Positions 7,397-13,003 of a stretch of 13,003 nt of DNA are shown here, one piece after another. This stretch comes from Sphingomonas sp. (GTDB lineage Bacteria; Pseudomonadota; Alphaproteobacteria; Sphingomonadales; Sphingomonadaceae), in contig JAICXF010000052.1 in assembly GCA_025981625.1 (NCBI GenBank), positions 1 to 13,003 of the forward strand. Direction: 5' to 3'. Numbering within the stretch: position 1 is the stretch's first letter; each line of letters begins with the position of its first letter. A program made the position numbers and the translations under genes. The notes under the pieces were generated by a model. The model was not told where the DNA came from, made no database searches, and was given only the letters and a program-made list of their open reading frames with translations.

Positions 7397-7771
7397 ATGA
7401 TCGGTTATGTGACGCTCGGCACCAACGACCGCGAAAGGTCAGCGAAATTCTACGATGCAGTGTGCGGCGAGCTCGGGTCGGGTCGAATGATGGAGAACGA
7501 GCAGTTCATCGCTTGGGGCAAGCCGGGCGGCGGCACGGGAATCGGCATCACCAGGCCGTTCGACGGCAATGCGGCGAGCGTCGGCAACGGCGTGATGGTT
7601 GCGCTCGAAGCAGCTGACGAGGATCAGGTGCGGCGGCTCTACCATATCGCGCTGGCCAACGGCGGCTCGGATGAAGGTGCCCCTGGACCGCGCGGTGAAG
7701 GCTTCTACGCCGCTTACTTCCGCGATCCGGACGGCAACAAGCTGAACGCGTTCCTGATGACCGGCGAATAG
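7397..7771 (+). CDS. VOC superfamily (glyoxalase/bleomycin-resistance-like) protein
   Basis: A 124-residue single-domain protein of the vicinal oxygen chelate fold. It opens with MIGYVTLGTNDRERSAKFYD, the first beta-strand and helix of one VOC module. It closes with FYAAYFRDPDGNKLNAFLM, the usual DPDGN turn and last strand. Single modules of this size normally dimerise to form a metal site; I cannot assign the ligands or a substrate. The start at 7397 is chosen because AGGAGG (7385-7390) lies six bases before it. The in-frame ATG at 7364 would have that site inside the gene and would overlap the LexA-like box. It is a single-gene unit between the hairpin repeat and the small gene at 7868. The LexA-like box in its promoter suggests induction by DNA damage. 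Confidence 0.9.
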   Translation: MIGYVTLGTNDRERSAKFYDAVCGELGSGRMMENEQFIAWGKPGGGTGIGITRPFDGNAASVGNGVMVALEAADEDQVRRLYHIALANGGSDEGAPGPRGEGFYAAYFRDPDGNKLNAFLMTGE

Positions 7772-7867
7772 GCGCGCGCGACTGTCCCGCGATGTGACAG
7801 ATGCGTCACCCGGCATTAATTGCCTGTTTAATCTATTGGCGATAAAGGGAAATCACGGAGTCGATTC

Positions 7868-7996
7868 GTGATCAACGCACTTCAGCTTGCCCTTGCCATC
7901 CTCCTGCTGGGAGGCATCATCTGGATCGGTGATGCGATCGCCGGAGGGATCGACAGCGCGCTCGGCGAGAAGAAGATGCGCGACCGCGACGCTTAA
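7868..7996 (+). CDS. small single-pass membrane protein (42 aa), GTG start
   Basis: Reads (M)INALQLALAILLLGGIIWIG, then DAIAGGIDSALGEKKMRDRDA and stop. It has one hydrophobic helix at about residues 4-20 and a charged C-terminal tail, which suggests a small inner-membrane protein. The GTG start is supported by CGGAG ending at 7860, seven bases upstream. Third codon positions are GC-rich as in the neighbouring genes. Function unknown. Upstream lie an inverted repeat GTGAC-N6-GTCAC at 7794-7809 and two back-to-back GANTC sites at 7858-7867, immediately before the start codon. Confidence 0.65.
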   Translation: MINALQLALAILLLGGIIWIGDAIAGGIDSALGEKKMRDRDA

Positions 7997-8004
7997 AGGC
8001 CCGC

Positions 8005-8130
8005 TCAGCCCTCGAGGCTGTCGTCCTTGTCCGTCCTTTCGATTTCCCGCGATTGGGCTTTTCGCCGGCGCAGGTTCTCGCGCAGCGCCGCCGCGAGCCG
8101 CTCGTCGCGTTCCTGATCTTTGCCGGCCAT
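8005..8130 (-). CDS. small charged protein (41 aa), hypothetical
   Basis: Reads MAGKDQERDERLAAALRENL, then RRRKAQSREIERTDKDDSLEG. It is almost all helix-forming and charged, with an amphipathic LAAALRENLRRRKAQ core. I recall similar short proteins from sphingomonads but cannot assign a role. Codon third positions are GC-rich throughout. Its ATG lacks a clear ribosome site; GGCGAGA directly abuts it. It converges with the small membrane gene at 7868, eight bases apart. The frame just upstream on the same strand is also coding-like, so the real gene could be longer and frameshifted (see findings). Confidence 0.55.
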   Translation of the reverse strand: MAGKDQERDERLAAALRENLRRRKAQSREIERTDKDDSLEG

Positions 8131-8219
8131 TCTCGCCAGATGACGGGCACTTCGCCGGCTTTCAAGCCCGTCTCCGGCAGGTCGATGGACGGGTTGACGC
8201 ACGCCGTGGCGCCTTCCAT
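8131..8219 (-). other. coding-like segment in a different frame upstream of the small charged protein
   Basis: From an ATG at 8219 the minus strand reads MEGATACVNPSIDLPETGLK, then AGEVPVIWRE. Third positions are strongly GC-biased, and GAGAGG lies seven bases before the start, so this looks like a true gene start. After Glu30 its frame continues as what appears to be a shadow of the charged protein, formally open down to 7917. The coding signal passes to the other frame at 8130. It could be a tiny upstream gene that lost its stop, or the 5' part of one frameshifted gene. The segment overlaps the predicted tRNA promoter on the other strand. Confidence 0.35.
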
Positions 8220-8222
8220 AGG
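8194..8222 (+). promoter_or_regulatory. candidate promoter of tRNA-Thr
   Basis: TTGACG (8194-8199) and CATAGG (8217-8222) are 17 bases apart, and the tRNA begins 22 bases after the -10 box. The -35 matches consensus at five of six positions. Placement before a stable RNA gene supports it. Confidence 0.5.
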
Positions 8223-8243
8223 CGCGCCTCTCTCGGACAAAGT

Positions 8244-8318
<75 letters not shown>

Positions 8319-8467
8319 TTTCCGGGCACGGCCGGTGCGGGGAACTGGCGAGCACGGGGATCACCGGGAGTCCACCTCAGCCGCAGTCGGCGTCGAGCAG
8401 ATCATCCTGCCCATGATCGCGGCTGCGGCGGCTTGCGCTTGGCCGACTTATCGTCTTGTGCGCGGTT

Positions 8468-9469
8468 ATGCGCTTCTTCTCCGACAATGCCGCGCCCGCT
8501 CATCCCAAGGTGCTGGAGGCCATCGCCGCCGCGAACCGCCTGGATGCCGCCTACGATGCCGACGCGTGGAGCCGGCAGCTCGACGGCGCTTTCTCGGACC
8601 TGTTCGGGACCGAGGTCCGCGCATTCTGGGTGACGACCGGCACCGCCGCCAACTGCCTCGCGCTCGCGGCGCTGTGCCCCTCCTATCGGGCCGTGCTTTG
8701 TCACCGCGAGGCGCATATCGAGAATGACGAAGCGGGAGCGCCCGGGTTTTTCACCGGCGGTGCCAAGCTGATCCTGCTGGACGGGGAAGGAGCGAAGATC
8801 GCTCCTGACACGGTGGCTGCCGCCTGCGACCGGATCCGCAAGGATGTGCATCAGGTCCAGCCCGCGGCGATGTCGATCACCAACGCGACGGAATATGGAC
8901 TCGCCTATCGGGCCAGCGAGGTGGCTGCCCTGGGTGAACTCGCCAAGCAGCGCGGCCTTGCCCTGCACATCGACGGCGCCCGGCTCGCCAATGCCCTGGC
9001 GAGCACAGGCGAAAGCCTCGCCGACACCACCTGGCGCGCCGGCGTCGACGCGTTGAGCTTCGGGTTCGTCAAGAACGGCGGCCTTAATGCCGAGTGCCTG
9101 ATCCTGTTCAGGACCGAGCTCGCTGACGAAATCGCGGTGCGCCGCAAGCGCGCCGGGCACTTGCTGTCGAAGGGCCGCTATCTCGCCGCCCAGCTGCTCG
9201 CCATGCTCGACGGCGATTTGTGGCTGGAGAATGCCCGCGCCGCCAATGCCGCGGCGCGAAAGCTGGCCGATGCCGCCCCTCAACGACTGGTCTATCCCGT
9301 TGAAGCGAACGAGATTTTCCTGAAAGTCACCGCAGATGAAGCAGCCGCTCTGCGTGGCCATGGGTTCGATTTCTATGATTGGGCGCCCGGCGAGATTCGT
9401 CTCGTCACCAGCTGGGACCAGCAGGGCGAAGCGCTCGATCGCCTCGGCGCGGCGATCGCGGCGCTTTGA
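8468..9469 (+). CDS. ltaE: low-specificity L-threonine aldolase
   Basis: PLP-dependent fold-type I enzyme that splits L-threonine or L-allo-threonine into glycine and acetaldehyde. The 333 residues are the normal family length. Lys202 in SFGFVKNGG is the expected PLP lysine. Asp169 and Arg172 in HIDGARLANA contact the cofactor. His83 in HREAHIENDEAGA corresponds to the substrate-site histidine of the E. coli enzyme. TTGTAAN near residues 57-63 is the phosphate-binding turn. The ATG at 8468 gives MRFFSDNAAPAHP, a typical start; the TTG at 8456 is possible but less likely. Neither has a clear ribosome site. It stands alone downstream of tRNA-Thr, with its own stop 83 bases before the transporter. 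Confidence 0.93.
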   Translation: MRFFSDNAAPAHPKVLEAIAAANRLDAAYDADAWSRQLDGAFSDLFGTEVRAFWVTTGTAANCLALAALCPSYRAVLCHREAHIENDEAGAPGFFTGGAKLILLDGEGAKIAPDTVAAACDRIRKDVHQVQPAAMSITNATEYGLAYRASEVAALGELAKQRGLALHIDGARLANALASTGESLADTTWRAGVDALSFGFVKNGGLNAECLILFRTELADEIAVRRKRAGHLLSKGRYLAAQLLAMLDGDLWLENARAANAAARKLADAAPQRLVYPVEANEIFLKVTADEAAALRGHGFDFYDWAPGEIRLVTSWDQQGEALDRLGAAIAAL

Positions 9470-9552
9470 AGGGGGCTCATAAGCTCGTCTTATCGTCTCA
9501 CGGCGGCCATTGATTGGCGGCCGCGGTGTCGGAGATCGTAGACAAAGCCCAA

Positions 9553-10521
9553 ATGAGGCCACGACCGCATCTCGATTCCGGCGAACTCAGCGCCGAGCCT
9601 CGGCCGACTTCGGCGTTCCGGTCCGTCGCGCTGCCGTTCATCATCTGCACCGCGATCTGGGGATCGACGTGGATCGTCATTCGCGGCCAGCTCGGGCCGG
9701 TGCCGGCGCAATGGTCCGTAACCTACCGGTTCACCGTTGCTGCCATCGCGATGGCCGGCGTCGCCTTGTTCAAGGGCGAGGGCCTCAATCTCGGCCACAA
9801 GGGTCTCCTCGCGGCCGGGTTCCTCGGTTTCACCCAATTCTGCATCAACTTCAACGCCGTGTACCTGGCGGAAAGGCACATCACTTCGGGCGTGGTCGCG
9901 ACCGTGTTCGCGCTGCTGCTCATCCCCGCGACCCTGCTCGGCTGGGCATGGCTGGGCCATCGTCCGAGCAGGCGCTTCACCTGGAGCTCGCTTGTCGCAG
10001 TGTGTGGAATCGTGCTGCTGTTCGTGCATGAGTTGCGCGAGCACCCGGCCGACAATCGCCAGATCGCCGCCGGGATCGGACTGACGCTGCTGGGGATGCT
10101 CGGCGCCGGCATCGCCAACGTGGCCCAGGCGCGGCCCGAGATTCGACGCTTCCCTCTGTTCGCCTTGCTCGCCTGGTCCATGGCCGCGGGAGCGGTCATC
10201 GATGGAATCATTGCCTATGTGATGACCGGCCCACCGGTCTTCGACTTGCGAGCGAGCTATCTGGCCGGGGTGCTTTACCTGTCGCTGCTCGGGTCGGTGC
10301 TGACCTTCAGTCTCTACTATCCGATGGTGCGAAGGATTGGTCCGGGGAAGGCAGCTTACTCGAGCGTGATCGTCCCGATCATCGCAATGGGCTTTTCGAC
10401 CTGGCTCGAACATTATCGCTGGACCGAAATCGCCGTCGTCGGCGCACTGCTGGCGCTCGGGGGCATGGCGGCCGCGCTCCAGCGCGATCGTTCGGGGGTT
10501 CCGGCTCCGGACGCTGCCTGA
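9553..10521 (+). CDS. EamA/DMT-family transporter
   Basis: An inner-membrane protein of the drug/metabolite transporter superfamily with two EamA repeats and about ten helices. The first helix is FIICTAIWGSTWIVIRGQLG, with the family WGS/T motif. The end of the second repeat reads AAYSSVIVPIIAMGFSTWLE, where the P and the helix-closing acidic residue are typical, followed by TEIAVVGALLALGGMAAAL. A cytosolic loop with RPEIRRF separates the halves. The substrate cannot be told from sequence; relatives export amino acids or metabolites. The start is uncertain: ATG 9553 (MRPRPHLDS), GTG 9526 and TTG 9514 are all in frame and none has a convincing ribosome site. I chose the ATG. The gene is followed after 14 bases by the KTSC gene, probably co-transcribed. 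Confidence 0.9.
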   Translation: MRPRPHLDSGELSAEPRPTSAFRSVALPFIICTAIWGSTWIVIRGQLGPVPAQWSVTYRFTVAAIAMAGVALFKGEGLNLGHKGLLAAGFLGFTQFCINFNAVYLAERHITSGVVATVFALLLIPATLLGWAWLGHRPSRRFTWSSLVAVCGIVLLFVHELREHPADNRQIAAGIGLTLLGMLGAGIANVAQARPEIRRFPLFALLAWSMAAGAVIDGIIAYVMTGPPVFDLRASYLAGVLYLSLLGSVLTFSLYYPMVRRIGPGKAAYSSVIVPIIAMGFSTWLEHYRWTEIAVVGALLALGGMAAALQRDRSGVPAPDAA

Positions 10522-10535
10522 AGCGTTACGGCAGA

Positions 10536-10757
10536 ATGCCTTCGACCGTCATCCGCCGGTTCGTTTACGACGAAATGGAGGGGAACCTCTGGGTCGAGTT
10601 CACGACCGGGCGCCGGTACGTCTATTGTGGCGTCCCGCAGGAGGTCGCCGACGCATTTCGCGGGGCATTCGCCAAGGGCGTCTATTTCAACACCCGGATC
10701 CGCGACCGATTTCCGCACCGCGAGGTGACCCACCGGCAAGAAGAAACGCAATCTTAA
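10536..10757 (+). CDS. KTSC domain-containing protein
   Basis: A 73-residue protein that is essentially one KTSC domain. VIRRFVYDEMEGNLWVEFTT leads into GRRYVYCGVPQEVADAFRGA and then AKGVYFNTRIRDRFPHREV. This domain is found alone in bacteria or fused to RNA-modifying enzymes such as some lysyl-tRNA synthetases. Its role is unclear, and nucleic-acid binding is only suggested by those fusions. The start ATG lies 14 bases after the transporter stop with little ribosome site (ACGGCAGA). It sits second in a likely three-gene unit and ends 24 bases before the next small gene. Confidence 0.85.
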   Translation: MPSTVIRRFVYDEMEGNLWVEFTTGRRYVYCGVPQEVADAFRGAFAKGVYFNTRIRDRFPHREVTHRQEETQS

Positions 10758-10760
10758 ACC

Positions 10761-10781
10761 GCCGGCGTGACAATCGCCGGC
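10761..10781 (+). terminator. perfect hairpin abutting a start codon (attenuator or terminator-like)
   Basis: GCCGGCG (10761-10767) and CGCCGGC (10775-10781) form a perfect seven-pair stem with the loop TGACAAT. It lies four bases after the KTSC stop and ends at the base before the ATG at 10782. There is no T run, so it is not a standard intrinsic terminator. It could mask initiation at 10782. Confidence 0.4.
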
Positions 10782-10946
10782 ATGTTTCCGATGCGCATGA
10801 CGACGATTTTCAAGAACCGGTGGATGGCGCTGCTATGGGCCGCCGGCATTCTGTTCGTCGCCTATCAGTTCGCCGGGGCGCAGCCGCAGGACGACAATTC
10901 CGCCACGGACGCGAACCAGGCAGCCGCCGCTGAGAACGCGCTCTAG
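10782..10946 (+). CDS. small single-pass membrane or exported protein (54 aa)
   Basis: Reads MFPMRMTTIFKNRWMALLWA, then AGILFVAYQFAGAQPQDDNSA and an Ala-rich acidic tail ending NAL. There is a positively charged N-terminus, one hydrophobic helix at about 15-31, then a polar tail, so it is either a membrane-anchored or a signal-peptide-bearing small protein. Three in-frame ATGs (10782, 10791, 10797) are possible. The third gives a compact MTTIFKNRW start and would escape the hairpin that touches the first. No good ribosome site decides between them. It is the last gene of the transporter-KTSC group and converges with the lipoprotein gene, four bases apart. Function unknown. Confidence 0.6.
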   Translation: MFPMRMTTIFKNRWMALLWAAGILFVAYQFAGAQPQDDNSATDANQAAAAENAL

Positions 10947-10950
10947 GCGC

Positions 10951-11493
10951 TCATTTCCAGTCGATCCGCTCGATATGCCAGTGGCGCTGGGCCTCGGTTG
11001 ACCCCGGCACATCATTGACCCGCCGCAGCACGGCAACGGCCGAGCGTTCGATGTGCTTGCCGCCCTGCTCACCCGAAATCGTGAGCGGCACCGAGACATA
11101 GATCGAACCGGCGGCGCCCTCCTGGTCGCCCGCCGTTCCGGGCGTTGCGCGGATGTGCGACAGGCCGGCGAATTGCCGGTCGAAGTCGGCGCGTGGCAGC
11201 GCGTTGGGACCGAGCAGCATGTAGGCATCGTCGAACCTGCCAGCGTCAATCAGCCGCGCGAAGCTGTGGACCAGTTCTTGTGCCGCCTCATTGCTCTTCG
11301 GATCGATCGTCGGGCGGGTGGCGGTCGCCGGGGGCGCGACGGAAACGACGCGCGTGGTCGGCGCAATCGGAGCTGAGGGCGCAACCGGACCGACCGCAGG
11401 CGGAGCGGGTGGCGCCGACGTCTGCCTTGGGCTCGGCTTCGAGCAGCCGGATAGCGACAGCGCAATCAGCAGCGCTTTGGTGGAGTTGTTCAT
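10951..11493 (-). CDS. putative lipoprotein
   Basis: A 180-residue exported lipoprotein. The N-terminus MNNSTKALLIALSLSGC has a short hydrophobic signal and the lipobox LSGC, with Cys17 as the expected lipidated residue. A Pro/Ala-rich flexible linker (about 20-60) follows, then a compact domain (about 65-180) beginning AAQELVHSFARLIDAGRFDD and ending WHIERIDWK. The domain looks like a small alpha+beta NTF2- or DUF4019-like fold, which is a guess. The residue after Cys is Ser, so by the usual rule it would go to the outer membrane. AGGAG lies about seven bases before the ATG at 11493, which excludes the longer frame starting at 11550. It is divergent from the Gly-rich small protein, sharing a 78-base control region. 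Confidence 0.85.
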   Translation of the reverse strand: MNNSTKALLIALSLSGCSKPSPRQTSAPPAPPAVGPVAPSAPIAPTTRVVSVAPPATATRPTIDPKSNEAAQELVHSFARLIDAGRFDDAYMLLGPNALPRADFDRQFAGLSHIRATPGTAGDQEGAAGSIYVSVPLTISGEQGGKHIERSAVAVLRRVNDVPGSTEAQRHWHIERIDWK

Positions 11494-11509
11494 GATGTCG
11501 CTCCTATGC

Positions 11510-11534
11510 GGAACCGGCTCCGCGACAGTTCGTT
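11510..11534 (+). promoter_or_regulatory. candidate EcfG (general stress response) promoter
   Basis: GGAAC at 11510-11514 and CGTT at 11531-11534 are separated by 16 bases. This matches the consensus of the alphaproteobacterial general stress sigma factor EcfG/SigT (GGAAC-N16/17-CGTT). A transcript would begin near 11540, about 20 bases before the AGGAG of the gene at 11572. I found no second copy elsewhere in the window by eye. Confidence 0.6.
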
Positions 11535-11571
11535 CGTTTCGCAACAACAACAGGCTTCAGGAGAGTTTCCA

Positions 11572-11772
11572 ATGGCCGACGATCGCGACGACGATGAACC
11601 ACGCACGACCGTCGTGGAAACCGGGGGGGGCGGGGGCGGCGGCGGAGTGCTGGCCGTCGTGCTGCTGATCATCGTCGTGCTTGTCCTGCTGTACATATTC
11701 CGTGGCCAGCTCGGCTTCACGCACTCGAGCGTCATACCAAGCACCGTCAACATCAACGTCAATCATAGCTGA
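11572..11772 (+). CDS. small Gly-rich single-pass membrane protein (66 aa)
   Basis: Reads MADDRDDDEPRTTVVETGGG, with a run of eight glycines, then the helix VLAVVLLIIVVLVLLYIF and a tail RGQLGFTHSSVIPSTVNINV ending NHS. The acidic N-terminus and the tail lie on opposite sides of the membrane. The start at 11572 is firm: AGGAG at 11559-11563 lies eight bases before it, and the upstream in-frame ATG at 11506 falls inside the promoter. The glycine run is encoded by eight consecutive G bases at 11623-11630 followed by C and five more G, a likely slippage site. A predicted EcfG promoter precedes it and a strong terminator follows, so it is a one-gene stress-type unit. Function unknown. Confidence 0.75.
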   Translation: MADDRDDDEPRTTVVETGGGGGGGGVLAVVLLIIVVLVLLYIFRGQLGFTHSSVIPSTVNINVNHS

Positions 11773-11809
11773 TCCAGCGCGGACGGGTTGCGAGTCCCCG
11801 TCTGCCGCG

Positions 11810-11846
11810 CGGGCGCGGTTCCGACCGGAGCCGCGCCCGTTTGCTT
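11810..11846 (+). terminator. strong intrinsic terminator
   Basis: Arms 11810-11822 and 11827-11839 pair over 13 positions with a single G-U wobble, enclosing the loop GACC, and are followed by TTTGCTT. It lies 38 bases after the stop of the Gly-rich gene and 31 bases before hmgA, so it separates the two. A weaker hairpin, GACGGG (11782-11787) with CCCGTC (11797-11802), precedes it. Confidence 0.8.
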
Positions 11847-11876
11847 GTGACGCGTTGACGCTCTAACCGGCGGCCG

Positions 11877-12950
11877 ATGGCTGACTCGCTCGATTACTTG
11901 ACGGGCTTCGGCGCCCATTTCGAGAGCGAAGCCGTGCCTGGCGCGCTGCCCAAGGGGCGAAACTCGCCGCAGCGCCCGCCGTTCGGGCTCTACACCGAGC
12001 AGCTGTCCGGGAGCAGCTTCACCTCGCCGCGTCACGAGAACCGCCGTTCCTGGCTGTACCGGATGCGGCCGACGGCCGATCACCGGCCGTTCGAGCGGTA
12101 CGAGGGTGCGAAGCTGTTCGCGCCGGGAACGATCAAGGAGCCGCTCGCGCCCAATCGGCTCCGCTGGGACCCGCCTGCGGACCTGCCGGAGAACGCCGAC
12201 TTCGTCGATGGCATGGTGACCATGCTCGCCAACCGCGATCCCGCGGATCTCGAGGGAGTCGCCGTCCACCTCTATCGCGCGTCGCGGAGCATGGCAGGCC
12301 GCGTGTTCGTCGATGCCGACGGCGAGCTGCTGATCATCCCGCAGGCCGGTATGCTCCATATCGCAACCGAGTTCGGCCGGCTGGACGTGCCGCCCGGCAG
12401 CGTTGCGCTTGTTCCGCGCGGCGTGAAGTTCCGGGTCGCGGTCGATGGTGAAAGCCGCGGCTATGTCGCCGAGAACCACGGCCTGCCGCTGCGCCTGCCG
12501 GAGCTCGGTCCGATCGGCTCGAACGGCCTCGCCAATGCCCGCGATTTCGAGATTCCCGTCGCCTGGTTCGAGGACAAGGACGAGCCGACGGAGGTCATTC
12601 AGAAGTCGCTCGGCTCGCTCTGGACCACCACTCTCGATCATTCTCCGCTCGACGTGGTCGCCTGGCACGGAAATCTGGCACCATGCCGCTACGACCTGTC
12701 GCGATTCAACGTGATCGGCAGCATCAGCTTCGACCATCCCGATCCGTCCATCTTCACGGTGCTGACCAGCCCCAGCGATGTGCCCGGCCGCGCCAATGCA
12801 GACTTCGTCATCTTCCCGCCGCGATGGATGGTCGGCGAGGACACGTTCCGCCCGCCCTGGTTCCACCGCAACGTGATGAGCGAGGCGATGGGCCTGATCC
12901 ACGGCGCCTATGATGCGAAGGCGGATGGCTTCGCGCCCGGCGGCCTGTAG
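11877..12950 (+). CDS. hmgA: homogentisate 1,2-dioxygenase, cut short by an in-frame TAG (probable pseudogene)
   Basis: Iron enzyme that opens the ring of homogentisate to maleylacetoacetate in tyrosine and phenylalanine breakdown. The N-terminus [20 protein letters not shown] and the core [12 protein letters not shown], then [20 protein letters not shown], are unmistakable. His287 corresponds to the catalytic base (human His292). His330 and Glu336 in [11 protein letters not shown] correspond to iron ligands His335 and Glu341. The frame stops after 357 residues at TAG 12948-12950, whereas family members have about 430-440. The same frame continues after the stop with LHNLMSGHGPDVESWRKA, containing the third iron ligand (His366, human His371). 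The truncated product would lack that ligand and should be inactive unless the stop is read through. Where relatives have Ser (GGxSLH), a single TCG to TAG change would explain it. The start at 11877 has no strong ribosome site. Confidence 0.9.
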   Translation: MADSLDYLTGFGAHFESEAVPGALPKGRNSPQRPPFGLYTEQLSGSSFTSPRHENRRSWLYRMRPTADHRPFERYEGAKLFAPGTIKEPLAPNRLRWDPPADLPENADFVDGMVTMLANRDPADLEGVAVHLYRASRSMAGRVFVDADGELLIIPQAGMLHIATEFGRLDVPPGSVALVPRGVKFRVAVDGESRGYVAENHGLPLRLPELGPIGSNGLANARDFEIPVAWFEDKDEPTEVIQKSLGSLWTTTLDHSPLDVVAWHGNLAPCRYDLSRFNVIGSISFDHPDPSIFTVLTSPSDVPGRANADFVIFPPRWMVGEDTFRPPWFHRNVMSEAMGLIHGAYDAKADGFAPGGL

Positions 12951-13003
12951 CTCCACAACCTGATGAGCGGCCACGGTCCAGACGTCGAAAGCTGGCGCAA
13001 GGC
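12951..13003 (+). pseudogene. hmgA: hmgA 3' portion beyond the in-frame stop (continues past window edge)
   Basis: Seventeen complete codons in the same frame as hmgA encode LHNLMSGHGPDVESWRK and the first part of an Ala codon. This matches the conserved family stretch GGxSLHxxMxxHGPD that follows the second iron ligand. The histidine codon at 12972-12974 is the third iron ligand. There is no indel or further stop, so the interruption is confined to one codon and appears recent, or is a base-call error. The rest of the C-terminal domain lies outside the window. Confidence 0.85.

Noticed and set aside
5392..7398. 668-codon open frame on the minus strand, opposite aminopeptidase P
   Set aside because: It mirrors a gene with all catalytic residues present, a common antisense effect in GC-rich DNA. 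Its product has no recognisable domain, runs through the hairpin repeat, and lacks a proper start context.
7793..7810. TGTGA...TCACC, resembling a CRP/FNR-type site
   Set aside because: The spacing between half-sites is eight rather than six bases and the last base does not fit. It is kept only as an unassigned inverted repeat.
7816..7831. TTAA...TTAA, resembling a CtrA binding site
   Set aside because: The half-sites are eight bases apart; the CtrA site needs seven.
8341..8365. GGAAC, as a second EcfG -35 element before threonine aldolase
   Set aside because: There is no GTT 16-17 bases downstream.
8402..9562. 386-codon minus-strand frame opposite threonine aldolase
   Set aside because: It is an antisense shadow of a gene with PLP lysine and histidine at family positions; there are no motifs of its own.
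9490..10413. 307-codon minus-strand frame opposite the transporter
   Set aside because: The product is highly polar and His/Arg/Gln-rich with no domain, while the plus strand gives ten regular membrane helices.
11763..12974. 403-codon minus-strand frame opposite hmgA
   Set aside because: It is an antisense shadow: the plus strand encodes homogentisate dioxygenase with active-site residues at the expected spacing.

Overview
The window is GC-rich, densely coded DNA from an alphaproteobacterium, most likely a member of the Sphingomonadaceae. This rests on several signs: strongly GC-biased third codon positions; an intergenic GTCATCCC/GGGATGAC palindromic repeat of a kind common in this class; an alphaproteobacterial LexA box (GTTC-N7-GTTC); and an EcfG-type promoter (GGAAC-N16-CGTT). 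The taxonomic call is an inference from these traits and from protein flavour, not from a marker gene. I see no phage, insertion sequence, CRISPR array or plasmid functions.

Layout, left to right. The left edge cuts through a minus-strand oligopeptidase B gene (ptrB); its last complete codon in the window is the catalytic histidine. Next is a minus-strand LuxR-type regulator, divergent from a plus-strand RTX calcium-binding protein that looks like a type I secretion substrate. A roughly 300-base gap follows and holds a short, degenerate in-frame copy of an aminopeptidase P segment. A minus-strand membrane protein and a 411-base gap lead to the full-length aminopeptidase P gene, which keeps all five metal ligands. 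After it come a multi-hairpin intergenic repeat, a VOC-fold (glyoxalase-like) gene with a good LexA box in its promoter, and two very small convergent genes. Then come tRNA-Thr(GGT) and, 149 bases further on, a low-specificity L-threonine aldolase.

The right third holds an EamA/DMT transporter, a KTSC-domain protein and a small membrane protein, closely spaced on the plus strand and possibly one operon. Facing them is a minus-strand lipoprotein. A 66-residue Gly-rich single-pass protein diverges from the lipoprotein, carries a predicted EcfG stress promoter, and ends at a strong intrinsic terminator. The right edge is homogentisate 1,2-dioxygenase (hmgA), whose reading frame is interrupted by a single in-frame TAG just before the third iron-ligand histidine. 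The coding frame resumes intact after the stop.

The genes are mostly housekeeping peptide and amino-acid turnover functions (oligopeptidase B, aminopeptidase P, threonine aldolase, homogentisate dioxygenase) and do not form one obvious pathway. I do not see a new multi-gene system. The most noteworthy points are the interrupted hmgA, the SOS-box glyoxalase, the EcfG-driven small protein with a G8 tract, and the aminopeptidase P relic.
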